Origin: JBHICC01 sp046759385
Lineage (GTDB): Bacteria; Pseudomonadota; Gammaproteobacteria; Acidiferrobacterales; SPGG2
Assembly: GCA_046759385.1 (NCBI GenBank)
Contig: JBHICC010000017.1
Span: 1 to 50,143, forward strand
Reading direction: 5' to 3'
Length of the DNA: 50,143 nucleotides
Shown here piece by piece: positions 33,178 through 42,463 of the stretch. The position numbers and the translations under genes were made by a program. The notes under the pieces are model-generated. The model was not told the origin of the DNA. It saw only the letters and a list, made by a program, of their open reading frames with translations, and searched no databases. Every line of letters begins with the position of its first letter. The first letter of the stretch is position 1.

Positions 33178-34554
33178 TCACTGCTCACGCGTCACTTTCT
33201 TCCGCGGTCGTTTCCAGCCTGTTCGCGTCTTCTGTGGGGCCCGACTCAAGGTTAGTTCTCCTGCGGGCGCGTCCTTCGTTATGGTCGAGCCGGCGCCAAT
33301 CGTCGCACCTTCCCCAATCGTAACAGGAGCTACTAGCTGAACATCTGAGCCGATAAAGACGTTATCACCAATCACCGTCCGGTGTTTGTTGGCGCCGTCA
33401 TAATTGCATGTGATTGTTCCGGCGCCGATGTTGGCGTTCTTGCCAACCGTAGTGTCGCCAACGTAACTCAGATGGTTGATCTTGCTACCTTCGCCAATAT
33501 CAGACTTTTTGATCTCGACGAAGTTACCGATTCTTGCTCCGTCCGCCACCCGCGGACCAGGGCGCAGACGCGAAAACGGGCCAATCTGACAGTTCCGGCC
33601 CACGACCGATTCCTCGATCACACAATTGGGTAGGATCACGGTGCCCGCACCGATCGAAGAATCACGGATAACATTATTGGGCCCGACCTGTACGCCGTCA
33701 CCCAACGCGACTGCACCTTCTAGCACCACATTGACATCAATCACCACGTCGCGACCAGGCTCGAGCTCTCCACGCAAGTCAAAGCGTGCCGGGTCGCGCA
33801 CCGTGACGCCGCTAGCCATCAATACGCGCGCTTGTTTCTGCTGGTACTCGCGCTCGAGACTGGCAAGCTCGGCTCTCGTGTTGACCCCGATGACCTCCCA
33901 GACAGAGCCTGGCGTACATGTCACGACGTTAAATTTTTCGCTCACCGCAGTGGCAACGATATCAGTCAGATAGTACTCGCCTTGGGCGTTAGTGTTATCT
34001 ACGCCCGCGAGCCACTGCTTAAGCTTAGTTGCAGGTGCCGCTAAGAACCCGGTGTTTATCTCTCTCAACCTGCGCTCCGATTCATTGGCATCCTTCTCTT
34101 CAACAATCTTCACTACTTGTCCCGCACCATTGCGCACGACGCGTCCATAGCCCCTCGGATCCTCGAATTCGGCCGTGAGTAGTGCCAGTGTTCGTGAATT
34201 GCTCGCATCAACCAGCGCAGTCAAGGTGTCCGACCCGATCAATGGTACGTCACCATACAGAATGATCACCGATGCGTCGGTCGCTACGGAAGGCAAAGCT
34301 TGCAATAGCGCGTGCGCGGTACCCCGTTGCTCGGCCTGCAGCACCCAGTTCACATCCTTGGCGGCGATCGACGCGGGCACCTGCTCACCGCCGTGGCCGT
34401 AGACAACATGCACCGCTTTGGCGTTGAGGTGTCGCGCAGCGGCCAATACGTGCACCAGTAACGGTCTACCGCCGAGCTCGTGCAGCACCTTGGGGGTATC
34501 GGAGTACATCCGCGTCCCTTGGCCAGCGGCGAGAATGACGACTTCCAAACTCAT
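33178..34554 (-). CDS. glmU: Bifunctional N-acetylglucosamine-1-phosphate uridyltransferase / acetyltransferase
   Basis: Forms UDP-GlcNAc in two steps. I start at MSLEVVILAAGQGTRM, where the conserved nucleotidyl-transfer motif begins; the frame extends 29 codons upstream without conservation. Length is then 458, as expected (E. coli 456). The N-terminal half is the pyrophosphorylase (LAAGQGTRMYSDTPKVLHEL, YGDVPLI). The C-terminal half is a left-handed beta-helix with hexapeptide repeats (IGNFVEIKKSDIG, NYDGANKHRT) that carries the acetyltransferase. No ribosome site is obvious before this ATG, so the start is less certain than the identity. It lies downstream of atpC. Confidence 0.96.
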   Translation of the reverse strand: MSLEVVILAAGQGTRMYSDTPKVLHELGGRPLLVHVLAAARHLNAKAVHVVYGHGGEQVPASIAAKDVNWVLQAEQRGTAHALLQALPSVATDASVIILYGDVPLIGSDTLTALVDASNSRTLALLTAEFEDPRGYGRVVRNGAGQVVKIVEEKDANESERRLREINTGFLAAPATKLKQWLAGVDNTNAQGEYYLTDIVATAVSEKFNVVTCTPGSVWEVIGVNTRAELASLEREYQQKQARVLMASGVTVRDPARFDLRGELEPGRDVVIDVNVVLEGAVALGDGVQVGPNNVIRDSSIGAGTVILPNCVIEESVVGRNCQIGPFSRLRPGPRVADGARIGNFVEIKKSDIGEGSKINHLSYVGDTTVGKNANIGAGTITCNYDGANKHRTVIGDNVFIGSDVQLVAPVTIGEGATIGAGSTITKDAPAGELTLSRAPQKTRTGWKRPRKKVTREQ

Positions 34555-34795
34555 TGACGAATCAAGCGATGCGGAGGAAACAGCAACAATAATAATTAAG
34601 AAGGTAGCAGCTTGCCTCACCCGTGGCCTGCGGCTTGCCACCGTGGGCGAAACACAATAACGACTTAAGGAAGGATTGCCTAGACCCAGGGACCGCCGAG
34701 TTGCGAGGCCGTGGGCTTGGTAGAAAATCCGTTAGTTTTCTCTATTATTTTCAGTAGTTTATAGCGGACCCCGGCGATGGATAGACGCTGTGGCG

Positions 34796-35218
34796 TCACT
34801 TCTTCATGCGCTCGCGCAGTCGTCGGATCATTCGCAGTTGTGCGGTTGCCTCAATCAACTCTGCCTCCGCCTTGGCATAGTCCATATCGGCCTTTCGGTC
34901 CTTAAGCGCCTCCTCGGCGCGCCGCTGGGCTTCGACCGCGGCCGCTTCATCCAGATCCTTAGCGCGCACCGCGGTATCGGACAGCACCGTAACAACATGG
35001 GGCTGTACTTCAAGCACACCGCCGGAGACATAAAAGAACTGCTCTTCTTCGCCTTTGCGAATGCGTACTTCTCCGGGTTTCATACGTGCCAGCAAGGGCG
35101 CGTGCCGCGGCAGTATGCCGACCTCACCGGTCTCAAGCGGGGCAAACACCATCTCGGCCGTCCCCGAAAAGATTTCCTCTTCGGCGCTGACGATGTCTAC
35201 ATGTATGGTCATCGCCAT
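34796..35218 (-). CDS. atpC: ATP synthase epsilon subunit
   Basis: Central-stalk F1 subunit that also inhibits ATP hydrolysis. The 140 residues have a beta-sandwich N-terminal domain (IVSAEEEIFSG, GEVGILPRHAPLLA) and a two-helix C-terminal hairpin (EAQRRAEEALKDRK to RMIRRLRERMKK), so the regulatory domain is present. It is the last atp gene, 156 bp after atpD across an unusual inverted-repeat spacer. A second ATG two codons in is an equally plausible start. Confidence 0.95.
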   Translation of the reverse strand: MAMTIHVDIVSAEEEIFSGTAEMVFAPLETGEVGILPRHAPLLARMKPGEVRIRKGEEEQFFYVSGGVLEVQPHVVTVLSDTAVRAKDLDEAAAVEAQRRAEEALKDRKADMDYAKAEAELIEATAQLRMIRRLRERMKK

Positions 35219-35270
35219 AGCTTCAAAACTTCTAGCGCAAAGACGCTACGATGCAAAGAGGTATTGGAAC

Positions 35271-35374
35271 GTGAGGTGTGACGTGTGAGAAGCGAGGCGT
35301 GAGATGACACACATCTATTCCGAATCGCTCTCCCACGCGCCCTGTACGCTTCTCGCCTCACGTCTTACGCCTCA
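35271..35374. repeat. Imperfect inverted GTGAGG/CGTGAG repeat between atpD and atpC
   Basis: Left arm about 35271-35303 and right arm about 35349-35374 both carry GTGAGG-, ACGTG- and GCGAG-type words in opposite orientation; the right arm ends at the atpD stop. The arms are recognisably complementary but contain mismatches and one or two bulged bases. The same word type recurs in the atpG-atpD spacer. It could form a large hairpin in the atp mRNA. Confidence 0.55.
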
Positions 35375-36751
35375 CTACAAGGTCTTGGCCTTCTCTAGCG
35401 CTTCCTCGATGGCACCGACCATGTAAAACGCTTGCTCAGGCAAATGGTCATACTCACCGTCAACAATGCCGCGAAATCCGCGTATCGTTTCCTTCATCGG
35501 CACGTACTTGCCCGATGTGCCGGTAAACACTTCGGCGACGAAAAACGGCTGTGACAGAAAACGCTGGATCTTGCGTGCCCGTGCCACCGTAAGCTTATCC
35601 TCTTCCGAAAGCTCGTCCATGCCCAGAATAGCGATGATGTCCTGTAGCTCCTTATAGCGCTGCAAGGTCGCCTGCACATCACGTGTAGTCCGATAGTGTT
35701 CCTCACCGATGACGTTAGGGTCTACCTGACGGCTAGTGGAGTCGAGAGGATCGACCGCTGGATAAATGCCGAGCTCTGCCACTTGGCGCGATAGCACCAC
35801 GGTCGCGTCGAGATGCGCGAACGTCGTCGCCGGTGAAGGATCGGTAAGATCGTCGGCCGGAACATAGATCGCTTGCACGGAAGTGATGGAGCCACTCTTG
35901 GTCGAAGTAATGCGTTCCTGCAAGATGCCCATCTCCTCGGCTAGGTTCGGCTGATAACCGACAGCCGAGGGCATGCGCCCAAGCAACGCCGATACCTCCA
36001 CACCGGCGAGGGTATAGCGATAAATATTGTCGATGAACAAGAGCACGTCACGGCCTTCATCGCGGAAGTGCTCCGCAATGGTCAAACCCGCAAGCCCCAC
36101 ACGCAAGCGATTGCCTGGAGGCTCGTTCATTTGCCCATAGATCAATGCGACCTTGTCGAGCACCTGACTATCTTTCATCTCGTGGTAGAAGTCATTGCCT
36201 TCACGCGTACGTTCGCCAACACCAGCAAACACTGAATAGCCTTCGTGCTCAATGGCGATATTGCGGATCAGTTCCATCATGTTAACGGTCTTGCCAACAC
36301 CGGCACCGCCGAACAGCCCGATCTTGCCCCCCTTCGCGAAGGGGCTGATCAAGTCAATAACCTTGATGCCCGTTTCCAGCAGCTCGGCACTCGCCGCTTG
36401 CTCCTCGTAGGTCGGTGCCTTGCGGTGTATCGCCATGATCTCTTCGGCGCCAATCGGCCCGGCCTCGTCGACTGGCCGTCCGAGCACGTCCATAATGCGC
36501 CCGAGGGTCTTCTCACCCACCGGCACCGAAATAGAGGCACCGGTGTTGGTCACCTCCATGCCCCGGCGCAGCCCGTCAGAGGAGCCCATAGCAATACAGC
36601 GCACTACACCGTCTCCAAGTTGCTGTTCGACCTCGAGCGTCAGGTCTGCATCGGTGACCTTCAGTGCGTTGAAGATCTTGGGCAGCGCTTCGCGTGGAAA
36701 CTCCACATCAACCACCGCTCCGATCACCTGTACAATCTCTCCGCTGCTCAT
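35375..36751 (-). CDS. atpD: ATP synthase beta subunit
   Basis: Catalytic F1 subunit. I start at the internal ATG giving MSSGEIVQVIGAVVDVEF (458 residues), with AGAGGA about nine bases upstream; seven earlier codons are not conserved. Walker A is GGAGVGKT at 148-155, the catalytic region FIDNIYRYTLAGVEVSALLG follows, and ALLGRMPSAVGYQP and ERITSTK are the usual family signatures. It is the normal length and intact. Confidence 0.98.
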   Translation of the reverse strand: MSSGEIVQVIGAVVDVEFPREALPKIFNALKVTDADLTLEVEQQLGDGVVRCIAMGSSDGLRRGMEVTNTGASISVPVGEKTLGRIMDVLGRPVDEAGPIGAEEIMAIHRKAPTYEEQAASAELLETGIKVIDLISPFAKGGKIGLFGGAGVGKTVNMMELIRNIAIEHEGYSVFAGVGERTREGNDFYHEMKDSQVLDKVALIYGQMNEPPGNRLRVGLAGLTIAEHFRDEGRDVLLFIDNIYRYTLAGVEVSALLGRMPSAVGYQPNLAEEMGILQERITSTKSGSITSVQAIYVPADDLTDPSPATTFAHLDATVVLSRQVAELGIYPAVDPLDSTSRQVDPNVIGEEHYRTTRDVQATLQRYKELQDIIAILGMDELSEEDKLTVARARKIQRFLSQPFFVAEVFTGTSGKYVPMKETIRGFRGIVDGEYDHLPEQAFYMVGAIEEALEKAKTL

Positions 36752-36772
36752 ATCTCCGTTCCTCTCGATCAT

Positions 36773-36828
36773 GTGAAGAATGAGGCATGCAGCAAAAATG
36801 TCACGATCTCGCTCGCCTCATGCTTCAC
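36773..36828. repeat. 14-bp inverted repeat between atpG and atpD
   Basis: GTGAAGAATGAGGC (36773-36786) and GCCTCATGCTTCAC (36815-36828) pair at 13 of 14 positions around a 28-nt loop. It lies in the 92-bp spacer between two atp genes, just upstream of the atpD ribosome site in the minus-strand mRNA. It could act as an mRNA processing or translation-tuning hairpin. Confidence 0.65.
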
Positions 36829-36843
36829 ACCTAGTGCCTCACG

Positions 36844-37704
36844 TCAAACAGCCGCCGCTCCGCCGACGATCTCGGAAATCTCCTGCGTGATCGCCGCTTG
36901 CCGCGCCTTGTTGTACTTCAATGTAAACTCATCAATCAGCTTGCCGGCATTGTCAGACGCAGATTTCATTGCCACCATCCGTGCCGATTGCTCAGACGCC
37001 AGGTTTTCCACGACAGCATGATATACCAGTGCCTCTATGTAACGTCGTAATAAATCATCAAGCACCTCTTGGGCATCCGGCTCATAGATATAGTCCCAGT
37101 AATGCTTGAGTGCTTCGTCTTCCGCTCCCGGTAACGGCAACAATTGTTCTAAAACCGGTTGCTGGCTCATCGTATTAACAAAGCGGCTGTACACGATATG
37201 CAGACGATCGATCTGCTGCTCGGCGTAAGCATCGAGCATGACCTTGACAGTACCGATCAGGTCCTCGACGCGCGGGGTGTCGCCGAGGTGAGTGACCTCC
37301 GAACGGATCGTTGCGCCAGTGCGCTTGAAGAAGGCTAGCCCCTTTGCACCAATACAGCACATCTGAACGCCGAGACCCTGGCTATCCCATTGCTTGATTG
37401 CTTCGAGTGCCGTACGTAGTGCATTCGTGTTGAGGCCACCGCACAACCCACGGTCGGTCGTTATCAAGATCATGCCAACGTTCTTACCTTCGCGTTCGGT
37501 GACAAACGGATGACGATACTCCGGATGCGCGTGATGCAAATGGCCAATGACGTTGCGCATCTTGTCGGCGTATGGCCTGGCTGCACTCATACGCTCCTGC
37601 GCGCGGCGCATTTTGCTCGCGGCTACCATCTCCATTGCACGCGTAATCTTCTGCGTGTTCTGGATGCTCTTGATCTTCTTTCTTATCTCTCGGCCAACAG
37701 CCAT
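36844..37704 (-). CDS. atpG: ATP synthase gamma subunit
   Basis: Rotor shaft of F1. The 286 residues start MAVGREIRKKIKSIQNTQKI and end with the conserved helix (FTLKYNKARQAAITQEISEI) that enters the alpha3beta3 core; TDRGLCGGLN marks the globular domain. It follows atpA by 9 bp. Length and motifs are normal. Confidence 0.97.
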   Translation of the reverse strand: MAVGREIRKKIKSIQNTQKITRAMEMVAASKMRRAQERMSAARPYADKMRNVIGHLHHAHPEYRHPFVTEREGKNVGMILITTDRGLCGGLNTNALRTALEAIKQWDSQGLGVQMCCIGAKGLAFFKRTGATIRSEVTHLGDTPRVEDLIGTVKVMLDAYAEQQIDRLHIVYSRFVNTMSQQPVLEQLLPLPGAEDEALKHYWDYIYEPDAQEVLDDLLRRYIEALVYHAVVENLASEQSARMVAMKSASDNAGKLIDEFTLKYNKARQAAITQEISEIVGGAAAV

Positions 37705-37713
37705 CGCGACCTT

Positions 37714-39258
37714 CTACCAGGTATGGTTCGCCTTGAAGTCCTCGACCGCTGCTTTGAGTGAGGCAGCGATCTCGTCGGTGTAATCCAGCTCGTGGTTGAT
37801 CTTGTCCATCAGATCCGCCTGACTGGACTTCATGTAGGCCTGTAACGCATCCTCAAATGCACGCACCTTCGGCACCTCGACATCATCGAGATAGCCCTCG
37901 TTAGCAACGTAGAGTGATACTGCCATCTCCGCCACAGTCATCGGCGCATACTGCGACTGCTTCATGACCTCGGTGATGCGCTGGCCGCGCTCGATCTGCT
38001 TGCGCGTAGCCGCGTCAAGCTCGGAGGCAAACTGCGCGAACGCCGCAAGTTCGCGAAACTGCGCCAACGCGAGGCGCACGCCGCCACCGAGTTTCTTGAT
38101 GATCTTGGTTTGCGCCGCGCCGCCAACCCTAGACACCGACAGACCGGCATTGATCGCCGGGCGGATACCGGCGTTGAACAGGTCAGTGTCGAGATAGATC
38201 TGACCATCAGTAATCGAGATCACATTGGTCGGCACAAACGCGGAGACGTCGCCCGCTTGTGTCTCGATAATCGGCAACGCGGTGAGCGAACCGGTTCTGC
38301 CCTTAACCTTGCCATTTGTAATCTTCTCCACTGCGTCAGCATTGATACGCGAGGCGCGCTCAAGCAGACGTGAGTGCAGATAGAAAATGTCGCCTGGATA
38401 GGCCTCGCGGCCCGGCGGGCGCCGCAGTAACAATGAGACCTGGCGGTAGGCCCATGCCTGTTTCGTCAGATCGTCGAAGATGATTAGCGCGTCGAGGCCG
38501 CGATCGCGGAAAAATTCGCCCATTGAAGTGCCGGAATAGGGCGCTACATATTGCAGTGCTGCCGATTCGGCCGCCGTCGCCGCCACCACAATGGTGTGCT
38601 TCATCGCCTCATGCTCTTCGAGCTTGCGCACGACGTTGGCCACCGATGAAGCCTTCTGGCCGATGGCGACGTATATGGCAATGAGATCCTGGCCGTGTTG
38701 ATTGATGATCGTGTCGATCGCAAGTGCGGTCTTTCCTGTTTGGCGATCACCGATGATCAGCTCGCGCTGGCCGCGACCGATCGGCACCATCGAGTCAATC
38801 GACTTCAGTCCAGTCTGCACCGGTTGCGCGACCGACTGTCGCATAATCACGCCGGGTGCGATCTTCTCCAGTGGTGAGGTCATATCGGCCTTGACCGGGC
38901 CGCGCCCGTCTATGGGCCGCCCGAGCGGATCCACGACACGCCCGATTAACGCCTCACCCACTGGCACCTCCATGATCCGCCCGGTGCAGCTGACAGTGTC
39001 GCCTTCGGATATGTGCTGGTAATCCCCTATGATCACGGCGCCGACCGAATCACGCTCCAGGTTTAGCGCAAGACCGTAGGTGTTCCCCGGAAACTCGATC
39101 ATCTCGCCCTGCATGACGTCGGCCAGCCCATGGATGCGTACGATCCCGTCGGTCAGGCCAACGATTACGCCTTGCGTGCGCGCCTCCGCTTTAGCTTCGA
39201 AGCTTTCGATCCTCTGCTTGATGAGATCACTGATTTCCGATGAGCGTAGTTGTTGCAT
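37714..39258 (-). CDS. atpA: ATP synthase alpha subunit
   Basis: Non-catalytic nucleotide-binding F1 subunit, 514 residues. The P-loop is GDRQTGKT at 170-177, and the signature PAINAGLSVSRVGGAAQ carries the arginine finger region. The N-terminal SSEISDLIKQRIESF helix contacts the delta subunit. It is 12 bp downstream of atpH. Intact. Confidence 0.98.
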   Translation of the reverse strand: MQQLRSSEISDLIKQRIESFEAKAEARTQGVIVGLTDGIVRIHGLADVMQGEMIEFPGNTYGLALNLERDSVGAVIIGDYQHISEGDTVSCTGRIMEVPVGEALIGRVVDPLGRPIDGRGPVKADMTSPLEKIAPGVIMRQSVAQPVQTGLKSIDSMVPIGRGQRELIIGDRQTGKTALAIDTIINQHGQDLIAIYVAIGQKASSVANVVRKLEEHEAMKHTIVVAATAAESAALQYVAPYSGTSMGEFFRDRGLDALIIFDDLTKQAWAYRQVSLLLRRPPGREAYPGDIFYLHSRLLERASRINADAVEKITNGKVKGRTGSLTALPIIETQAGDVSAFVPTNVISITDGQIYLDTDLFNAGIRPAINAGLSVSRVGGAAQTKIIKKLGGGVRLALAQFRELAAFAQFASELDAATRKQIERGQRITEVMKQSQYAPMTVAEMAVSLYVANEGYLDDVEVPKVRAFEDALQAYMKSSQADLMDKINHELDYTDEIAASLKAAVEDFKANHTW

Positions 39259-39270
39259 GGCTTGTTTCCC

Positions 39271-39807
39271 TTATTGGCTCAACTGCAACGCCAGGTCGCG
39301 CAACCGTCCCGTAACTGATCCGTCGATAACGAAATCACCCGCACGTATTACAACGCCGCCGATGAGCGATTTGTCGACGCGCGCGGTAAGCTTGACCTCG
39401 CGTCCCAGCTTCTTTTCAACTGCTTGCGAAATCTTTTTCTTCTGTGCCTGATTAAGCTCGAACGCAGAAATTGCTTCGACCTCGACAATGCCCTCCGCAT
39501 CCGCTTTCAGCTCCTCAAACTGGCTGCGGATGTCGGGTAGCAATCCGAGCCGCTCGTTCTCGACTAGCAGGCGCACAAAGTTCTTTGCGTCTTGATTCAA
39601 ACTTGAACCGCCAACATCCAGCAGCAGGCCGGTGAGGTGCGCCTTGCTGACCCGCGGATCGACGATTAGCACGGCAACTCTTTCATCGGCGACGATGTCG
39701 CTGATCAGTTGTAGCATATCGGACCAAGTCATGAGTCCATCGCGCTCCTTGGCGAGTTCGAAAGCGGCCTCGGCATACGGTCTGGCAAGGGTTTTCGTTT
39801 CAGCCAC
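39271..39807 (-). CDS. atpH: ATP synthase delta subunit
   Basis: Peripheral-stalk F1 subunit (OSCP type), 178 residues. The N-terminal helical bundle begins TLARPYAEAAFELAKE, and the C-terminal signature DKSLIGGVVIRAGDFVIDGS is the conserved delta motif. It sits between atpF and atpA with 12-bp spacers. Normal. Confidence 0.96.
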   Translation of the reverse strand: MAETKTLARPYAEAAFELAKERDGLMTWSDMLQLISDIVADERVAVLIVDPRVSKAHLTGLLLDVGGSSLNQDAKNFVRLLVENERLGLLPDIRSQFEELKADAEGIVEVEAISAFELNQAQKKKISQAVEKKLGREVKLTARVDKSLIGGVVIRAGDFVIDGSVTGRLRDLALQLSQ

Positions 39808-39819
39808 CGGGCAGTTCCT

Positions 39820-40290
39820 TTAAAGCTGTTTGACGGCGTCCTCGAGCAGCTTGCCGTGCGACTTGGCATCGATCTCCTTCTCCAGAATTCGGGAAGCTCC
39901 CAGCACGACGAGATCGGCCACGGCGCCACGCAAATCCTCGCGCGCGCGATTGCGCTCCTGGTGGATTTCGCTGCGCGCAGCTGCCATGATCCGCTCTGTT
40001 TCCACCTTCGCCTCGCCCTTGGCGCCGTCCACAATCTCCGCCGCACGGCGCTCTGCATGCGTGATAATGTCGGCGGCTTGCGACTTGGCTTGGCGCAACG
40101 CTGCGGTCGCGCGCTTCTCGGCGAGCTCGAGATCGTGTTTTCCCTTCTCAGCTGCGGCTAAGCCGTCTGCGATGCGCGTCTGTCGCTCCTCCATGAGGCT
40201 CGTCAACGGTCCCCAAAGGAAACGCATAATGAACCACACAAGCATGCCGAAAGTGACCATCTGAACGATGAGTGTGACTGTGACGTTCAC
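39820..40290 (-). CDS. atpF: ATP synthase b subunit
   Basis: Peripheral-stalk Fo subunit, 156 residues: one N-terminal membrane helix (VTLIVQMVTFGMLVWFIMRF) and a long charged dimerisation helix rich in Ala, Glu and Arg. A single copy is present, with no b' gene, as expected for a non-photosynthetic gammaproteobacterium. It lies 45 bp downstream of atpE. Confidence 0.96.
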   Translation of the reverse strand: MNVTVTLIVQMVTFGMLVWFIMRFLWGPLTSLMEERQTRIADGLAAAEKGKHDLELAEKRATAALRQAKSQAADIITHAERRAAEIVDGAKGEAKVETERIMAAARSEIHQERNRAREDLRGAVADLVVLGASRILEKEIDAKSHGKLLEDAVKQL

Positions 40291-40335
40291 GGAAGACCTC
40301 GCTATTCAATCCGGTTGTTGGCAGCGGAGATCCGG

Positions 40336-40620
40336 TTATCCGCCGAGTGTAGCTTGTGCGCCCGCGAGAAACGGGTTGGCGAACACAAACCACATCGCGA
40401 TACCGACGCCGATAATCGGGATCGCTTCGGCCAATCCGCCGAAGATAAAAGTCTGCAGCATGAGCACCGGGCGCATCTCCGGTTGACGGGCGATACCCTC
40501 GACGTATTTGGAGGCGATCACGCTCCAACCGATGGCTCCCCCAATCCCTGCCAGACCTAGCAGTGCCCCCACGCCCATGGCGGTGTAGGCGTAGATTAAA
40601 GCGACTGATTCAGGACTCAT
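40336..40620 (-). CDS. atpE: ATP synthase c subunit (proton type)
   Basis: Forms the rotor ring of Fo. The 94-residue hairpin has two membrane helices joined by the polar loop ARQPEM. The ion carboxylate is Glu65 in FGGLAEAIPIIGVG. The residue after Glu65 is Ala, not the Ser or Thr of sodium-type rings, so a proton-coupled enzyme is inferred. Glu rather than E. coli Asp is common in other gammaproteobacteria. Confidence 0.96.
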   Translation of the reverse strand: MSPESVALIYAYTAMGVGALLGLAGIGGAIGWSVIASKYVEGIARQPEMRPVLMLQTFIFGGLAEAIPIIGVGIAMWFVFANPFLAGAQATLGG

Positions 40621-40660
40621 TAGCGTCTCCTTCTTTTGTTTCCAGGTTTTCGAAAACCGG

Positions 40661-41473
40661 TCAGTGTTCTTCTTGTTGCTGCGTCATACCTAGATATACC
40701 ACGGTCAGAATCATGAATATAAACGCTTGCAAGGTGATGATTAGGATGTGGAAGATTGCCCACACCAATGTCGGTGCCCATTGGATCCACCATGGCATCA
40801 GTGCCAGCAGCAGGAAAATCAGCTCGCCCGCAAACATGTTCCCAAACAACCGCAGCGCCAAGCTTATAGGCTTGGCGATCTCTTCTACCGCCGTCATCAC
40901 GAAGTTGAGCGGCATCATCCACTTGCCGAACGGGTGGAACAGGAACATTTTCACATAGCCGATCGGTCCCCGGGCCTTGATGTTGTAAATGATCACAAGC
41001 GCAAACACTGATAACGAAAGGCCAAACGTAGTAGCGAGATCGGTCGTGGGCACGACCTTGAGGTAGACGTGGTGGGGATCGGCACCGAATAGATTGACCC
41101 CAATGATCTCGGCAACCTTGGGAAGCAGGTCCACGGGAACCAGATCCATGGCGTTCATCAGGAACACCCAGAGAAAGATTGTGATCGCCAGCGGCCCGAT
41201 TAGTGGATCGCGGCCCGGGAACACCTCTTTGACCTGGGCGTCTACGAACTCGACGACCGTTTCCAGCGCATTTTGCATACCGCGCGGACGGTCGAACTCA
41301 AGCTTGCGTCCGATGCGCCAGCTGACAAATACCAATGTCGCGCCGAGCAACCAGCCAAACAGCAATGTGTCGAGATTGAGCGCCCAAAACCCCTCACCGA
41401 CCTGCCAATTGGTAAGGTGGTGGTTGATGTACTGAACTGGATCGTCGGTCGCTGGAGCCGACCCTACACTCAT
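40661..41473 (-). CDS. atpB: ATP synthase a subunit
   Basis: Stator channel of Fo, 270 residues with five or six membrane helices. The essential arginine is in SLALRLFGNMFAGE near residue 205, facing the c-ring Glu. Its start overlaps the atpI stop by 4 bp, so the two are translationally coupled. Confidence 0.97.
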   Translation of the reverse strand: MSVGSAPATDDPVQYINHHLTNWQVGEGFWALNLDTLLFGWLLGATLVFVSWRIGRKLEFDRPRGMQNALETVVEFVDAQVKEVFPGRDPLIGPLAITIFLWVFLMNAMDLVPVDLLPKVAEIIGVNLFGADPHHVYLKVVPTTDLATTFGLSLSVFALVIIYNIKARGPIGYVKMFLFHPFGKWMMPLNFVMTAVEEIAKPISLALRLFGNMFAGELIFLLLALMPWWIQWAPTLVWAIFHILIITLQAFIFMILTVVYLGMTQQQEEH

Positions 41474-41883
41474 AACGACGCTCCTGAATCTCTTGTTGTC
41501 ATTGCCACACCATCCCTGGCTGCCGCAAGATATGCAAACTGACCAATGGCAAACGCGGTCAGCTGCGGTAGCGCTGGTAGTTGTAGCACGCCGATACCGA
41601 AGGCGAAGCCCGCCAGGGCAATGCCGAAGCGCTCCACCATCCCGGTGCAGAGCGACAATACGCCCAGGTTTGAGCCGTGCCAGGCGAGATCACCCGCTCG
41701 CCGGACGCGCCAGCCCAACAATAGCGCGCAAACAATGCTGATTGCGCCACCGTAGCAAGCCGATATCGCGCCAATCCATCCCAGGACCAACGACGATGCT
41801 ACAGCGACGAGCAGACTGAGCAGGGACTGGACAAGTACGACACGGCGAACGCTTCTTGACAGGAAAACGGCTGCGTAGCCCAT
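41470..41883 (-). CDS. atpI: ATP synthase subunit I (AtpI)
   Basis: Small membrane assembly factor of the Fo sector, 137 residues with four membrane segments and an Arg-rich loop (GWRVRRAGDLAWHG). The family is poorly conserved, so position as first atp gene with a 4-bp overlap of atpB is the main evidence. The 157-bp region upstream (41884-42040) presumably carries the operon promoter; I could not fix one by eye. Confidence 0.85.
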   Translation of the reverse strand: MGYAAVFLSRSVRRVVLVQSLLSLLVAVASSLVLGWIGAISACYGGAISIVCALLLGWRVRRAGDLAWHGSNLGVLSLCTGMVERFGIALAGFAFGIGVLQLPALPQLTAFAIGQFAYLAAARDGVAMTTRDSGASL

Positions 41884-42040
41884 TCGCCCTTATTCATTAT
41901 TCCATGGAAGCCGCGGTGGCGCCTTGTCGGCGCAAAGCGGCCGGCGAAGTATAAAGGTCAGTGTATCGGGGGGTCAACCGGACCACTACGCGTGCCAGCC
42001 ATGCGACAGCGCCGATGATTTAAGGGATTTAGTGGTGTTG

Positions 42041-42367
42041 TTACTGCGTGGGGGTGGCGCTGTGAGCGAGCTGCGCGCTGTGAGTTCGGGCCTGGTCGAT
42101 CTGCGCTTGACTCATCCGGCTCATGAGCGTATCGCGCCTTTGAGTCGCCTTCTGGTTGCCCTGCTCGGCCGCCAGCATGTACCAGGCGAGTGCCGGAACC
42201 TGGTTGTCCTCGAGGAAAAACCCGAACTCGTAAAGAATCCCCATTTCGAGCTGCGCTTCGGGGTTACCGGCCTTTGCCGCCTGCAGGACGTCCTCGGGCG
42301 TGTCCTGCGCCCAAGCCGGGCATGCAAGCCACAGCAATGTCATTAGTGTCAACAGCTTTGCTTTCAT
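42041..42367 (-). CDS. Secreted Sel1-repeat protein
   Basis: A 108-residue exported protein: signal peptide (LLTLMTLLWLACPAWAQ, cleavage near 20) followed by two Sel1-like helical repeats (AGNPEAQLEMGILYEFG, ALAWYMLAAEQGNQKA). Sel1 repeats mediate protein-protein contacts. The gene is inserted between parB and atpI. Its function is unknown. Confidence 0.8.
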   Translation of the reverse strand: MKAKLLTLMTLLWLACPAWAQDTPEDVLQAAKAGNPEAQLEMGILYEFGFFLEDNQVPALAWYMLAAEQGNQKATQRRDTLMSRMSQAQIDQARTHSAQLAHSATPTQ

Positions 42368-42463
42368 GTCATGCCTGGGTCGTGTGGCCCACCGGTCTCT
42401 AGTATCTATACCTTATTTATAGTTATGCCCGCCAAGGAGCGCCAGCGTGAGGTCGGCCTACGA

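Noticed and set aside
36245..37021. Long plus-strand ORF (258 codons) across atpD and atpG
   Set aside because: It is the antisense shadow of two highly conserved ATP synthase genes and has no domain features.
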